A model generated the notes under the pieces. That model was not told the origin of the DNA and searched no databases. It worked only from the letters and a program-made list of their open reading frames with translations. DNA of 50,457 nt from Anaerolineae bacterium (lineage in GTDB: Bacteria > Chloroflexota > Anaerolineae > UBA4142 > SHND01): NCBI GenBank assembly GCA_020851635.1, contig JADZCJ010000009.1, positions 1-50,457 of the forward strand, read 5' to 3'. Each line of letters begins with the position of its first letter. Within the stretch, counting starts at the first letter, position 1. This document shows positions 17,310-25,380 of the stretch, piece by piece. Made by a program: the position numbers and the translations under genes.

Positions 17310-17588
17310 TTACCAATACGGATTATAGTGGTTCCATTGCGGAGCGGGAGAAAACGTGTTGTACGGATATTTGTACCAGCCCGATACCGGATAGGGCGGA
17401 ACAAAGCGGTATGAGCAGTTCCAAGAACTGTACATACAAACCCTATTGTAGCCCGAACCCGGAAAGACGTATCCGTAGCCATGGCCACCATAGCCCCACG
17501 GTCCGTCCGCCTGTGCCGTCGCTGCGATGGGCGCCACGACCGTAATCAGCAATGCCAGCGCAAAGACGACAAGTAGTGCTCGCTTCAT
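17310..17588 (-). CDS. Small secreted Gly/Tyr/Pro-rich protein
   Basis: A 92-residue protein with a clear Sec signal peptide (MKR, hydrophobic stretch, ATAQA cleavage site near residue 27). The mature part is rich in Gly, Tyr, Trp and Pro (WGYGGHGYGYVF, WNHYNPYW) and has two Cys (CMYSSWNC) that could form a disulfide. It has a strong GAGGAGGTGA ribosome-binding site and a 5' leader with a stable hairpin (17621-17656). I do not recognise the family. The composition suggests a surface or matrix component, which is inference. It is a lone gene with its own promoter region and terminator. Confidence 0.78.
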   Translation of the reverse strand: MKRALLVVFALALLITVVAPIAATAQADGPWGYGGHGYGYVFPGSGYNRVCMYSSWNCSYRFVPPYPVSGWYKYPYNTFSPAPQWNHYNPYW

Positions 17589-17620
17589 TTGGTCTCACCT
17601 CCTCTGGTTGAGCAAATATT

Positions 17621-17656
17621 TTGAACTTGGACCGGCAGTGAACTGCCGACAAGTTC
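17621..17656 (-). promoter_or_regulatory. Leader hairpin of the secreted-protein mRNA
   Basis: GAACTTG/CAAGTTC outer and CGGCAG/CTGCCG inner arms form a stable stem about 35 bases upstream of the ATG. The likely -10 (TATAAT) is at 17711-17706, with a weak TTGAAA further up. Confidence 0.55.
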
Positions 17657-18031
17657 GGGTTGGATTGAATCACGAAACGTACTGACGTCAGCACATCTCG
17701 AATAAATTATACAGGGAAACGAGCGCATTGTTTCAACGACATGCCTATCCGAACGCCAAAAATGCGCGTAGTAAGCGTTTCGTAATATGACTATCAGAAA
17801 AATCGTTACAAACAAAAAACATTCGCGCGCTATCCGGCGCGCGAATGTTTTTTGTTTTCCAGAAACCCGCCGTGACCTTTGCGCGCATCGGACAATGTTT
17901 TCGGGTGGGGGGGGTGATCGCGTTTGGCGGGTGAAAATGGGGCGTGGTGGGGAAATTTTTCGGAAAAGCGTGCGACAAGTGTTCTATTGACGCGGGCGGC
18001 ACAGGGCGCGCGGGAATCGCGCGCCGGGAAA
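17657..18031. other. Intergenic region with promoter, terminator and G-rich tract
   Basis: No gene. It contains the promoter region of the secreted-protein gene (-10 at 17706-17711), a long bidirectional terminator (17810-17857), and a G-rich plus-strand tract from about 17901 to 17952 with at least four G-runs, including G8 at 17905-17912, that could form a quadruplex. Confidence 0.6.
17810..17857. terminator. Bidirectional terminator
   Basis: Perfect 21-bp arms (17810-17830 and 17837-17857) around a six-base loop, with A-rich and T-rich outer ends. It can end the leftward transcript of the large multidomain gene, whose stop is at 18032. Confidence 0.9.
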
Positions 18032-21000
18032 TTATCGTTCGGACGCGCGCATGGGACCCACCCAGTCGGTCATGGCTTTGGTGACGCGCGCTTCGCGGAT
18101 TGCCAGAGGCACCTCGGCGCTCTGGAGCAGTTGGATGTTGAGGTATTGAGTGCGGACGGGCGCAAATGAAATGTTGATCGGCTCGGTGTTGTTTTGTTTT
18201 TCGGCTATTTTTTGCCAGCCGCCCGCATTCTGGTTCCAGATGCTCACGCGATACCCGAGCGGGATTTCGTCCTTGGGGGGGGTGAGCCGCAGACCGCTGA
18301 CGCTCTCGACACGCCCGAGATCGAGTTGGAACCACATGTTGGGCGCCTGCGGTTCGACGGTCGTCCACGCGGTCGTGGGATTATCGTCAATGGCGTTGTG
18401 GGCGTATTCGTTGTTGTTGCTCGCGGTGGCGTTCCATGCGGGGCACGCGTGAATCTGGACTTCGCTGAGCATCCATTCCTGATCATGCGGCGCGAGCAAA
18501 TCAATCTGGGCGTAGCGAACGCGGTAGGGCGCAAACATCGCGACGACATCGCGCGTGTTGCCCTGCGCGATTGCCCAGACTGTGCGCCATACCTGACCGT
18601 CGTCGGAAATGCGAACGGTATAGCCGGACGGATAGCCCTGTCCCGGCGAACGAAACGCGATGCCGTCCATCAAGCGGGGTTCGCCAAAATCTACACGGAA
18701 CCACATGCCCTGTGATTGACGCGCTTGATTGGTCCAGAACGAACCGAGGTCGCCGTCAATCGCGAGAATCGCCGACGCGCCGTTGTGACTGGCTTCGGCG
18801 CGCCAGTTTGTCGTCGGCGTGGGCGCGTCGGTGACATTGACGGGGAGAACGAGCGCGGGGTTGCCGCCGTCAGAGAACCATGAGATGCCTTCGGCAATCA
18901 AGTCCCAATGAAGTTGATAGAGACCGGGCGCATTTGGCGCGGCGAGCGACGCGGCAAAATCCACCTGGTCCTCGGGCTTGACCTCTTGTGGCAGAGCTGT
19001 GCGGAGTTCCTGGACCGAGAACTGTTGTGTGCCGTTCGGGTTGAACCACTGGTATGCAATGTGGACGGGATTTGCGCCGTCGGTCTTCCACGCGCGTTTG
19101 CCGGTGTTGACGATGCGGAGCGCCACATCCACGGTCTGTCCGGCGGTGAGGTGGGCGGGCGTGTTGCTCGAAACAAATTCTGCGCCCCATTCGAGCGGCG
19201 GCGCTTTGACGCGCACCTGCGTCTCGGCGGCGATGCTGGTCGCGTTCGAAAACCATTCGTCGCCGTGCAGCAGATCAAATTGCAGAGTGTAATCCCCGGG
19301 CGTGACGGGCGTTTGAATGACAACATCTTCAAAGGCGATTGTCTCGCGCGGCGGCACGTCATTCAACAACAAGCGGTGTCCGGGATAAGCGGGAGCAGGG
19401 ACCTCGTCGCCGATCAGGTTGAACCAGCGATAGCCGAGCCGCACCGCGTCCTCACCCTCCGCCTGCCATGTTTCCGCGCCGGCGTTACGGACGAGCACGC
19501 GTCCGGCGACCGTTTCGCCCGCGGTGATTTGATTCTGAGGAATCGCAAAGATTTCGAGAAATTGGGCGACGATGGGCGGCGCATCGGTCTTGACCGCGAC
19601 CTGTGCTTCGAACGGTTTTGCGCCCGCGGCAGAGAACCACGTCACGCCTTCGTGCGTCAAGTCGAACGCGAGTTTGTATTTGCCCTGAATGATCGGCGCG
19701 CGCACGACGACATTTTCAAACGTCGCCATGCCTTGTGGGGCGACATCCTCGCGCAGAGCAAAGTTGCCGGGGTATGCGGCGAGGGTGATGGTGTTGTTGT
19801 CGGGGTCGTACCAATGATAGCCCAGTTTGACGGGGTTTTCGCCGGACGCGAGCCACGTTTTTGCGCCGGTGTTTTGGACGGTGACGGTCCCGGTGATCGT
19901 CTCGTTGGGTTCGAGCGCGCCGCGCACGTCCAAAAAGAGATTGATCCACTTGACCGAATAATCGGGGATGGGCGTATAGACGTGAACGACCTGGTCGAGG
20001 GTTTCGACGCCCTGCTGACTGAACCAGGTGAGACCCTCGTGGAGCACGTCCCAGCGGAGGGTGAACGCACCCTCGTAATGCGGGGCGCGCAGGACGACGC
20101 TGCTGAATGTCGCGGTCCTGCCCGGCGGCGTGTCGGCGTCCATCTCGAAATCGCCCGCATACGGATTGACGGGCACCTGTACACCTTGCGCGTTGTACCA
20201 GCGATAGCCCAGCCGGACGGGATTGGGACCCGTCTTGTACCAGACGCGCGAGCCGAGATTTTTGACCGCGACCGCGCCGATGGTGTTGGAATTGAGCGCG
20301 ACGCCCTTGTCGCCGAGCGGGATGCTTTGCTCCCATTCGAGCGCATACGGCGGCGCCTGCACGGTGAGGTTGAGGTCGCGGGTGAGCGAGCCGAGCGCGC
20401 TAAACCAGGCGTGACCCTCCTGAATGAGGTCGAACCTGACCACATATTCGCCCTGCCATTGCGGAGCGCGGAGTTTGACGTTTTCGATGATGGCGTTTTG
20501 ACCGGGCAAGACGTTCTGGGCGAGCGAAAAATGTTCGGCGGGTGGGGCGAGGGGAATTTCGACGCCCTGCACGTTGTACCAGCGATAGCTGAGCCGAATG
20601 GGATTTGCGCCGCCTGCAAGCCACGCCCTCGCGCCAATATTTTTGACGACAATGCGTCCGCTGACCACCTCGTTGGTGGTGAGCTGGTTTTGCGGCACGG
20701 TGAGAGCGCTGACCCACTGCGCTTTGAAATCGGGCGTGGGCGGCAGACCGGGCCAGCGGAGTCGAAAATCGTTTTGGAGGGCGGCGCGCAAATCATTGAC
20801 CGCCTGGGGCTTGTCGGCGAGCCCCCAGCCGGGCGGGTCGCCGGGAAGCGACTGCCAGCGGGATAAACAGAGCGCCTGTATCGGCTGGTTCTGGCTGTTG
20901 CTGTTCCAGTTGTTGATCTCGGCGAGCGCGGCTTGCATCCATCCGCGATTGGCATTGCTCCAGCCGGGTTCAAAGGGTGATGCGCCCGTGATCAAGACCG

Positions 21001-21883
21001 GCAGATTGCGCAGGGCGGGCAAGACCGCCGACAGAAAATCGCGATAGGCGCGGAAATGCCAATGGCGGTTCTGGAACTGGTTGATGCCTTTGGCGTCACT
21101 GGTGACAAAATTGGCGTCATAGCCGTGTGTGTGGGTGTGCAGAGCTAACGCGTCCGCGCTGCCGCCCTGTGAGGTGATCTGGAACAGGGTGTCGGCAAAA
21201 TAGCGGACCCAGTCGCCGGAAGGGTTGCCGGGATAATTGGTCTGGGTATTAAAGGGGGCAATCGCGGCGGGCACGATGAAATCCTGATCGTGACCGGGGA
21301 GCGCGCGGATTGCCCTGCGCGCGAGGTTAAAGAGCCGGGCATACATTTCGGGCGTGACGAGTTCGCCCGAATTGACCGCGCCGTCGAACATGGCGCGCTC
21401 GCGCGCGGAATTGGGCTCGTTGCCAATGACCCAGATGCGCGCGCCTCGAGATTTTTTTACAAAGTTGGCGCACTGTTGGGCAAAATGCTCGTAATCGTAT
21501 GAATTGGGAAACGCGCCCTGGGGTGCGCTGTTGTTGGACAGGACGACGATGACGCCGAGACCTTTGTCTGAAAGGTGGGTATAATCGCCGCTCGCTTCGG
21601 GAGGTTTGACCTGGGCGCGGACGACGATCCAGCCGGGTTTGCCCGCCGCGAGGAGATGGGTTTCGCCGCCCGCGTCCACCAGTCCCGCCAAATAATGCGG
21701 CAGACCGAGATAACGCGATTCGTCCGCCGGTCGTGCGGGCGGTTTGGGAAGATTGCGTGTGGGAAGGGGTGGTGGACTGGTCTTGGCTGCCACAGGGTGT
21801 CTCCAACGCGTTTCAAAAATGTTGTAATAGGGACGAGTTTTTTGGGCTCGGCGAATTTTAGCCCAAACCGACTTGCTGTCCAT
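18032..21883 (-). CDS. Multidomain glycosidase-like protein with five Ig-like repeats and two discoidin-like domains
   Basis: A 1283-residue protein. Residues about 55-390 resemble a clan GH-A TIM barrel (IWVIGNEPNSARERAM gives the acid/base Glu context), but the expected nucleophile region reads VLITGASPFEPGW without a clearly placed Glu, so catalysis is uncertain. Five tandem repeats of about 125 residues follow (about 390-1020), each with an NPxRLGYRWYN-like core and an EGxxWFS end; they look like CARDB/NPCBM-type Ig-like domains. Two F5/8 type C-like domains (about 1021-1275) end the protein (GDLGSFWTNQ, DDNPTTAWTT). No signal peptide is visible at this start, odd for a carbohydrate-binding surface protein. 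A TGCTATAAT promoter lies near 21940. Confidence 0.75.
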   Translation of the reverse strand: MDSKSVWAKIRRAQKTRPYYNIFETRWRHPVAAKTSPPPLPTRNLPKPPARPADESRYLGLPHYLAGLVDAGGETHLLAAGKPGWIVVRAQVKPPEASGDYTHLSDKGLGVIVVLSNNSAPQGAFPNSYDYEHFAQQCANFVKKSRGARIWVIGNEPNSARERAMFDGAVNSGELVTPEMYARLFNLARRAIRALPGHDQDFIVPAAIAPFNTQTNYPGNPSGDWVRYFADTLFQITSQGGSADALALHTHTHGYDANFVTSDAKGINQFQNRHWHFRAYRDFLSAVLPALRNLPVLITGASPFEPGWSNANRGWMQAALAEINNWNSNSQNQPIQALCLSRWQSLPGDPPGWGLADKPQAVNDLRAALQNDFRLRWPGLPPTPDFKAQWVSALTVPQNQLTTNEVVSGRIVVKNIGARAWLAGGANPIRLSYRWYNVQGVEIPLAPPAEHFSLAQNVLPGQNAIIENVKLRAPQWQGEYVVRFDLIQEGHAWFSALGSLTRDLNLTVQAPPYALEWEQSIPLGDKGVALNSNTIGAVAVKNLGSRVWYKTGPNPVRLGYRWYNAQGVQVPVNPYAGDFEMDADTPPGRTATFSSVVLRAPHYEGAFTLRWDVLHEGLTWFSQQGVETLDQVVHVYTPIPDYSVKWINLFLDVRGALEPNETITGTVTVQNTGAKTWLASGENPVKLGYHWYDPDNNTITLAAYPGNFALREDVAPQGMATFENVVVRAPIIQGKYKLAFDLTHEGVTWFSAAGAKPFEAQVAVKTDAPPIVAQFLEIFAIPQNQITAGETVAGRVLVRNAGAETWQAEGEDAVRLGYRWFNLIGDEVPAPAYPGHRLLLNDVPPRETIAFEDVVIQTPVTPGDYTLQFDLLHGDEWFSNATSIAAETQVRVKAPPLEWGAEFVSSNTPAHLTAGQTVDVALRIVNTGKRAWKTDGANPVHIAYQWFNPNGTQQFSVQELRTALPQEVKPEDQVDFAASLAAPNAPGLYQLHWDLIAEGISWFSDGGNPALVLPVNVTDAPTPTTNWRAEASHNGASAILAIDGDLGSFWTNQARQSQGMWFRVDFGEPRLMDGIAFRSPGQGYPSGYTVRISDDGQVWRTVWAIAQGNTRDVVAMFAPYRVRYAQIDLLAPHDQEWMLSEVQIHACPAWNATASNNNEYAHNAIDDNPTTAWTTVEPQAPNMWFQLDLGRVESVSGLRLTPPKDEIPLGYRVSIWNQNAGGWQKIAEKQNNTEPINISFAPVRTQYLNIQLLQSAEVPLAIREARVTKAMTDWVGPMRASER

Positions 21884-21936
21884 TCTTGAAATGCGTTGTC
21901 GGGAGCGTGGGCGTGGTGTGGGGAATCGCGTACGCG

Positions 21937-21945
21937 ATTATAGCA
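21937..21945 (-). promoter_or_regulatory. Extended -10 promoter for the multidomain gene
   Basis: TGCTATAAT (TATAAT at 21942-21937), about 55 bases upstream of the ATG. It immediately adjoins the end of the broken HepT frame. Confidence 0.5.
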
Positions 21946-21949
21946 TATA

Positions 21950-22284
21950 TCAATCGCGTAATTGAGCGAGGATTCTTGAAACTTGTGTGAACAACGGAGA
22001 AATCTGCGTCTCGACGATGTTCCAAAGAGTTTCGTCTTCTAGCCCAAAATACCCGTGCGCCAAGATGTCTCGCAAGCCCGCCATTCCACATCGGGATACT
22101 GTTCACGAAACTCTTGTGGGACATTCTTGGCGGCTTCGCCGATGATTTCCAAATTCCGGAGAATCGCATCGTATGCGATCTTGTTCGACACAAAATCTTC
22201 GAATGCCATTGCAATCGAGTACTCTAGAATATGCGATGAAGCTTCAACTACATCGTCCAAGTAAAGGCGGACATCACGTGACAT
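21950..22284 (-). pseudogene. hepT: HepT-like HEPN RNase toxin, frameshifted
   Basis: The frame from ATG 22284 gives the HepT N-terminal half (AILRNLEIIGEAAKNVPQEF) and then goes off at VEWRACETSW to a stop at 22039. Another frame, from 22084 to the stop at 21950, reads MAGLRDILAHGYFGLEDETLW, which is the expected C-terminal half with the HEPN RxxxxH motif (RDILAH) and the following Tyr that MntA modifies. The break sits at GTGGAATGGCGGGCTTG. Intact relatives read W-R-x-M-A-G-L here, so loss of about ten bases between two ATGGCGG-like copies would explain it. The RNase active site is out of frame, so the toxin is probably dead. Confidence 0.85.
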
Positions 22285-22564
22285 AAATCGCCTCGCGCTC
22301 GACTTGAGGAAGTATACGCGGTTTTAGTGTTTTACGCGGAACCAGATCCACGGCGCGACCCAGCAAATCTTCAAGATAGAACTTGAGATTCATGTAATCA
22401 TCAAAGGTGGGCGGGGAGTTGAATTCTACCAGGAGATCAATATCGCTGTCCTGTCGTGCCTGCTCTCTGGCAAAAGAGCCAAAAAGGGCGAGAGATTGTG
22501 CCCCAAATTGGCGAACTTCTCCGCGATGCTCGCCAAGCAAGTCAAGAATTTCTTGTCTGTTCAT
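22274..22564 (-). CDS. mntA: MntA-like antitoxin nucleotidyltransferase
   Basis: A 96-residue minimal nucleotidyltransferase with GSFAREQARQDSDIDLLVEF, the GSxxR...DxD active site. In studied pairs such proteins add AMP to a Tyr of HepT and so neutralise the HEPN RNase. It overlaps the hepT start by 11 bases, the usual antitoxin-first arrangement. A TGCTATAAT box lies about 20 bases upstream (TATAAT at 22590-22585). The antitoxin is intact while the toxin is frameshifted. Confidence 0.88.
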   Translation of the reverse strand: MNRQEILDLLGEHRGEVRQFGAQSLALFGSFAREQARQDSDIDLLVEFNSPPTFDDYMNLKFYLEDLLGRAVDLVPRKTLKPRILPQVEREAIYVT

Positions 22565-22584
22565 CGAATCCTACAACCGCAATG

Positions 22585-22593
22585 ATTATAGCA
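22585..22593 (-). promoter_or_regulatory. Extended -10 promoter for mntA-hepT
   Basis: TGCTATAAT (TATAAT at 22590-22585), about 21 bases before the mntA ATG, without a clear -35. Confidence 0.55.
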
Positions 22594-22658
22594 TATCAAG
22601 AACCCTCAAATCACATTGCCAATCAAGCGGGATGCATGTCACGATTTTGGGCGGTAAG

Positions 22659-22764
22659 GAACGAACGCTGTTTCGTTCCCCGCGCGGCACGCTGCGGCGA
22701 GCGTGTCCTACTCGCAACCAAAGATGTGACGCACCTCCAATAGTCCGGCAGGGCGCAAATCGGA
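22659..22764. repeat. Cluster of short palindromes
   Basis: GGAACGAA/TTCGTTCC (22659-22680) and GCAAATC/GATTTGC (about 22754-22771) are short imperfect palindromes in a gene-free stretch. They resemble small interspersed palindromic repeats. No second copy of the whole cluster was recognised in this window. Confidence 0.35.
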
Positions 22765-22833
22765 GATTTGCGGTCCCAGGGGGTGGCTTGTGGTATTGTA
22801 AAAAGGCGGGCGTTCTATTATGATTCGGGCAAG

Positions 22834-22983
22834 ATGGAACCTTTTTGTTTGGTTGCAGAAGTGGTGATTGGGTTGACGCTTGATGCTGCCGGCGCGTTCG
22901 ACAAGGTGCGCGATTCGCTGGGGCGCAATCCGGCGAAATTGGCGCACGTGTGCGCGCGGGCGCGGGCGCAGGAAGCGAAATAG
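22834..22983 (+). CDS. Possible small protein upstream of an unassigned operon
   Basis: A 49-residue frame starting MEPFCLVAEVVIGLTLDAAG, with high GC at third positions like true genes here and ending 52 bases before the next gene. No family is recognised and the ribosome-binding site is weak. It could be a small gene of the operon, a remnant, or chance. Confidence 0.3.
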   Translation: MEPFCLVAEVVIGLTLDAAGAFDKVRDSLGRNPAKLAHVCARARAQEAK

Positions 22984-23035
22984 AAATTCTCCAATCCGGC
23001 TCGAACCTCTCATCTACATCATAAAGGAGAAGAAC

Positions 23036-23848
23036 ATGGCATCATCAAAAAAGAAAAACAAGGGCGGCAAGGTCAAGGCGAGCGCGCAACTGCAAGCGGT
23101 AGTTATCCCGACGTATCTCGAAGACTGGGCGAGCTCGTTTTCGATCGCATCGCTGCCGCCGCCGGGCATGGCGGTGGGCGTCGAGACGAGGGATTTGGAG
23201 CCGATGTATCGCATCCAGCAGGTTGTGTTTCGGGCGCTGACGTCGCCCGATTTCGAGATGAAACGGGTGCTGTTCCAGAGCAATCCGAAAAAAGAGTTCA
23301 AGAACCTGCTCGAGATTTATAACCAGATGCGCGGTTGGCTCGATCCCGCGAACTTTATTGATGTGCCGCCCATTCACTCCGGGACGACGCCCACCACGCG
23401 CGCTCTGATCCTGGCATACTTGGTGGGCGGGAGATGTCCGACGCGCGTGCGGCAAGAGATGGTGCGCCCGGACATCAAGACGATTGGGGACGAAGAGCTA
23501 GAGATGATGCTGGATATCGGGCGCATCATCCTCGAAGAGCAGCTCAACGCCCGGCTGGGTCTGCCCTGGCTCGCCGAGGATGACGCGCGGGGACGATTCT
23601 GGGAGGGCAACGCGAGCAACATCGGGCATTATTTTGGCGGTGTGCTGGGGCGCGCGATTGCCACGCTGGGGGCGACCACGATTTCGCCGTTTATCAATTT
23701 GCCGGAAGAGGTGACGCGTGGCGTCGGGTTTGTCTTTGCGGTGACGGGGCGCAAACTCGCAGAGGCGGCAATGCATCAGGAACTGGTAAACAACCCGAAC
23801 GATTATCCGCCGCCCGAATTGACGTTTGAAGAAGGGCTGGAAGATTGA
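23036..23848 (+). CDS. Hypothetical protein, first of an unassigned gene pair
   Basis: A 270-residue protein that I do not recognise. It starts with a Lys-rich stretch (SSKKKNKGGK) and an otherwise soluble body; a moderately hydrophobic stretch lies at about residues 198-225 (YFGGVLGRAIATLGATTISP). The ATG is preceded by AAAGGAGA at good spacing. The next gene begins two bases after its stop, so the two are co-translated. Nothing in the neighbours gives a clear function. Confidence 0.7.
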   Translation: MASSKKKNKGGKVKASAQLQAVVIPTYLEDWASSFSIASLPPPGMAVGVETRDLEPMYRIQQVVFRALTSPDFEMKRVLFQSNPKKEFKNLLEIYNQMRGWLDPANFIDVPPIHSGTTPTTRALILAYLVGGRCPTRVRQEMVRPDIKTIGDEELEMMLDIGRIILEEQLNARLGLPWLAEDDARGRFWEGNASNIGHYFGGVLGRAIATLGATTISPFINLPEEVTRGVGFVFAVTGRKLAEAAMHQELVNNPNDYPPPELTFEEGLED

Positions 23849-23850
23849 CC

Positions 23851-24432
23851 ATGACAGAGAATGAACACGCGCACGAGCAAGAGCATGACCAGGGGGACAA
23901 GGGTGAGAGGTTTTTGCACCCGTGGGTGGATGTAAACAGTTATATGCGGGAGGATTATCGTCTGCTGGTGGCGACGATGGCGGCGCGACAGCTCAAAAGC
24001 GCCCCGACAGAGTTGGCGACACTGGCGCGTAGGGCGTTTGACGCGATTCCCGTGCCCGGCGCGCGTTCGTTTTTTCGCGCCGACCTGTTGGGACAGCGCA
24101 AGGCGCTCGCCAAGATGATGCAGAGCGCGCCGCAGGTTTCGACGCTGGTGATCGTCCTATGGGCGGGCGCGGCTGAGGCGCAGATCAATCTGTTGAAACA
24201 GGCGGGCGAGACCGCAGGTCTGGAATTTGCGACAGAATGGGACTGGAGCAAAGGGATGGAGGGATTTTTTGATTTTAATGACATTCCCCTGCTCTCGACC
24301 CTGTCCGACAAGCTGGGCGAGCAGATGTCGGCGCAGGACGCCGACCATTTGAAACTCGCCGCGCTGTGGCTGGGACCCGCCGTGACGAATGTGGAAGCGT
24401 TGGGCGAGCCGGAAGAAAAAGAATCGGAATAA
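23851..24432 (+). CDS. Hypothetical protein, second of an unassigned gene pair
   Basis: A 193-residue protein beginning with a His/Glu/Asp-rich segment (TENEHAHEQEHDQGDKGE) and ending in an acidic tail. The middle has one moderately hydrophobic stretch (STLVIVLWAGAAEAQINLL). No family is recognised. Start and stop positions, tight spacing to the preceding gene and a strong terminator right after the stop support a real gene. The His-rich start could bind metal, which is speculation. Confidence 0.68.
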   Translation: MTENEHAHEQEHDQGDKGERFLHPWVDVNSYMREDYRLLVATMAARQLKSAPTELATLARRAFDAIPVPGARSFFRADLLGQRKALAKMMQSAPQVSTLVIVLWAGAAEAQINLLKQAGETAGLEFATEWDWSKGMEGFFDFNDIPLLSTLSDKLGEQMSAQDADHLKLAALWLGPAVTNVEALGEPEEKESE

Positions 24433-24465
24433 AAAACTTGGCAAACACAGTTTGCCAAGTTTTTT
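24431..24465. terminator. Bidirectional terminator
   Basis: Perfect 16-bp arms (24431-24446 and 24450-24465) with loop ACA, with A6 and T6 at the ends, between convergent genes. Confidence 0.93.
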
Positions 24466-25318
24466 ATTTGGAATGCTTATAGAAGCCCTTGCCTGACTTG
24501 CGACCATGGTGACCTGCGGCGACCATGCGGCGGAGGAGGGGGGGGGCGGCATAGCGCGGGTCTTTGGTCTCGGCATACACCTCGTCGGCGATATAGAGGA
24601 CCGTGTCAATGCCGACAAAATCGCAGAGCTCGAGCGGACCCATCGGATGATTCAGTCCGAGCCGCACGCCCTTGTCAATGTCCTCGATGGATGCCATCCC
24701 GTTTTCGTAAAACCGAATGGCGTCGAGTTGAAAGGGGACGAGGAGCGCGTTGACGATAAAGCCGGGATAATCTTTGGCGACAATGATCTGTTTGCCGAGC
24801 GATTCGCCGAGCGCGCGGGAGGTCTGGTATGTTTCCTCGCTCGTCATGAACGAACGGACCATTTCGAGCAGGGGCATGACGGGCACGGGGTTGAAAAAGT
24901 GCATTCCCAAAACCTTCTCGGGTTTTTTTGTCTTGCTCGCCATTTCGGCGATCGAGAGCGACGAAGTGTTGGACGCAAGAATCACGTCGGGGCGCGTAAT
25001 GTTGTCGAGCCGTTCGAAAATATCTTTTTTGAGATTCAAGTTTTCGATCGCCGCCTCGATGACGTAATCGCACGGCGCAAGCTCTTCGAGTTTGGTCGTC
25101 GGCGTGATGCGTTCGAGCGCCTGCTGGCGCTCAGCGGCGGAGAGTTTGCCTCGGTCAACCGCTTTTTGCGTGGACGCCCGGATGCGCTCGATGCCCTTGT
25201 TCAGGAAATCGTCATTGACCTCGCGCACAATGACGTTGTAACCGTTCTTGGCAAGGACTTCGGAGATGCCGCTACCCATGAGGCCGCAGCCGACAATGCC
25301 AACTGTTTTGATGTTCAT
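24464..25318 (-). CDS. 3-hydroxybutyryl-CoA / 3-hydroxyacyl-CoA dehydrogenase
   Basis: A 284-residue NAD-dependent dehydrogenase that interconverts 3-hydroxyacyl-CoA and 3-oxoacyl-CoA, in beta-oxidation or butanoate metabolism. The Rossmann motif GCGLMGSGI, the ASNTSSLSI and GMHFFNPVPVMPLLE catalytic segments (His-Glu pair), and the C-terminal domain (NHPMGPLELCDFVGID, KSGKGFY) are intact. The length suits the single-function Hbd/PaaH type rather than the multifunctional FadB. A G9 run (24538-24546) falls in the C-terminal coding part. No other fatty-acid gene is adjacent. Confidence 0.93.
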   Translation of the reverse strand: MNIKTVGIVGCGLMGSGISEVLAKNGYNVIVREVNDDFLNKGIERIRASTQKAVDRGKLSAAERQQALERITPTTKLEELAPCDYVIEAAIENLNLKKDIFERLDNITRPDVILASNTSSLSIAEMASKTKKPEKVLGMHFFNPVPVMPLLEMVRSFMTSEETYQTSRALGESLGKQIIVAKDYPGFIVNALLVPFQLDAIRFYENGMASIEDIDKGVRLGLNHPMGPLELCDFVGIDTVLYIADEVYAETKDPRYAAPPLLRRMVAAGHHGRKSGKGFYKHSK

Positions 25319-25380
25319 GATGTTTTTGAGAGCGGCAGACGCAAGCGTCTTGCGTCCGCCGCCGTCGCCGTGTCATAGAT

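Noticed and set aside
18908-20866. 652-residue plus-strand open frame
   Set aside because: Antisense to the large multidomain gene, no recognisable family, composition of a GC-rich shadow.
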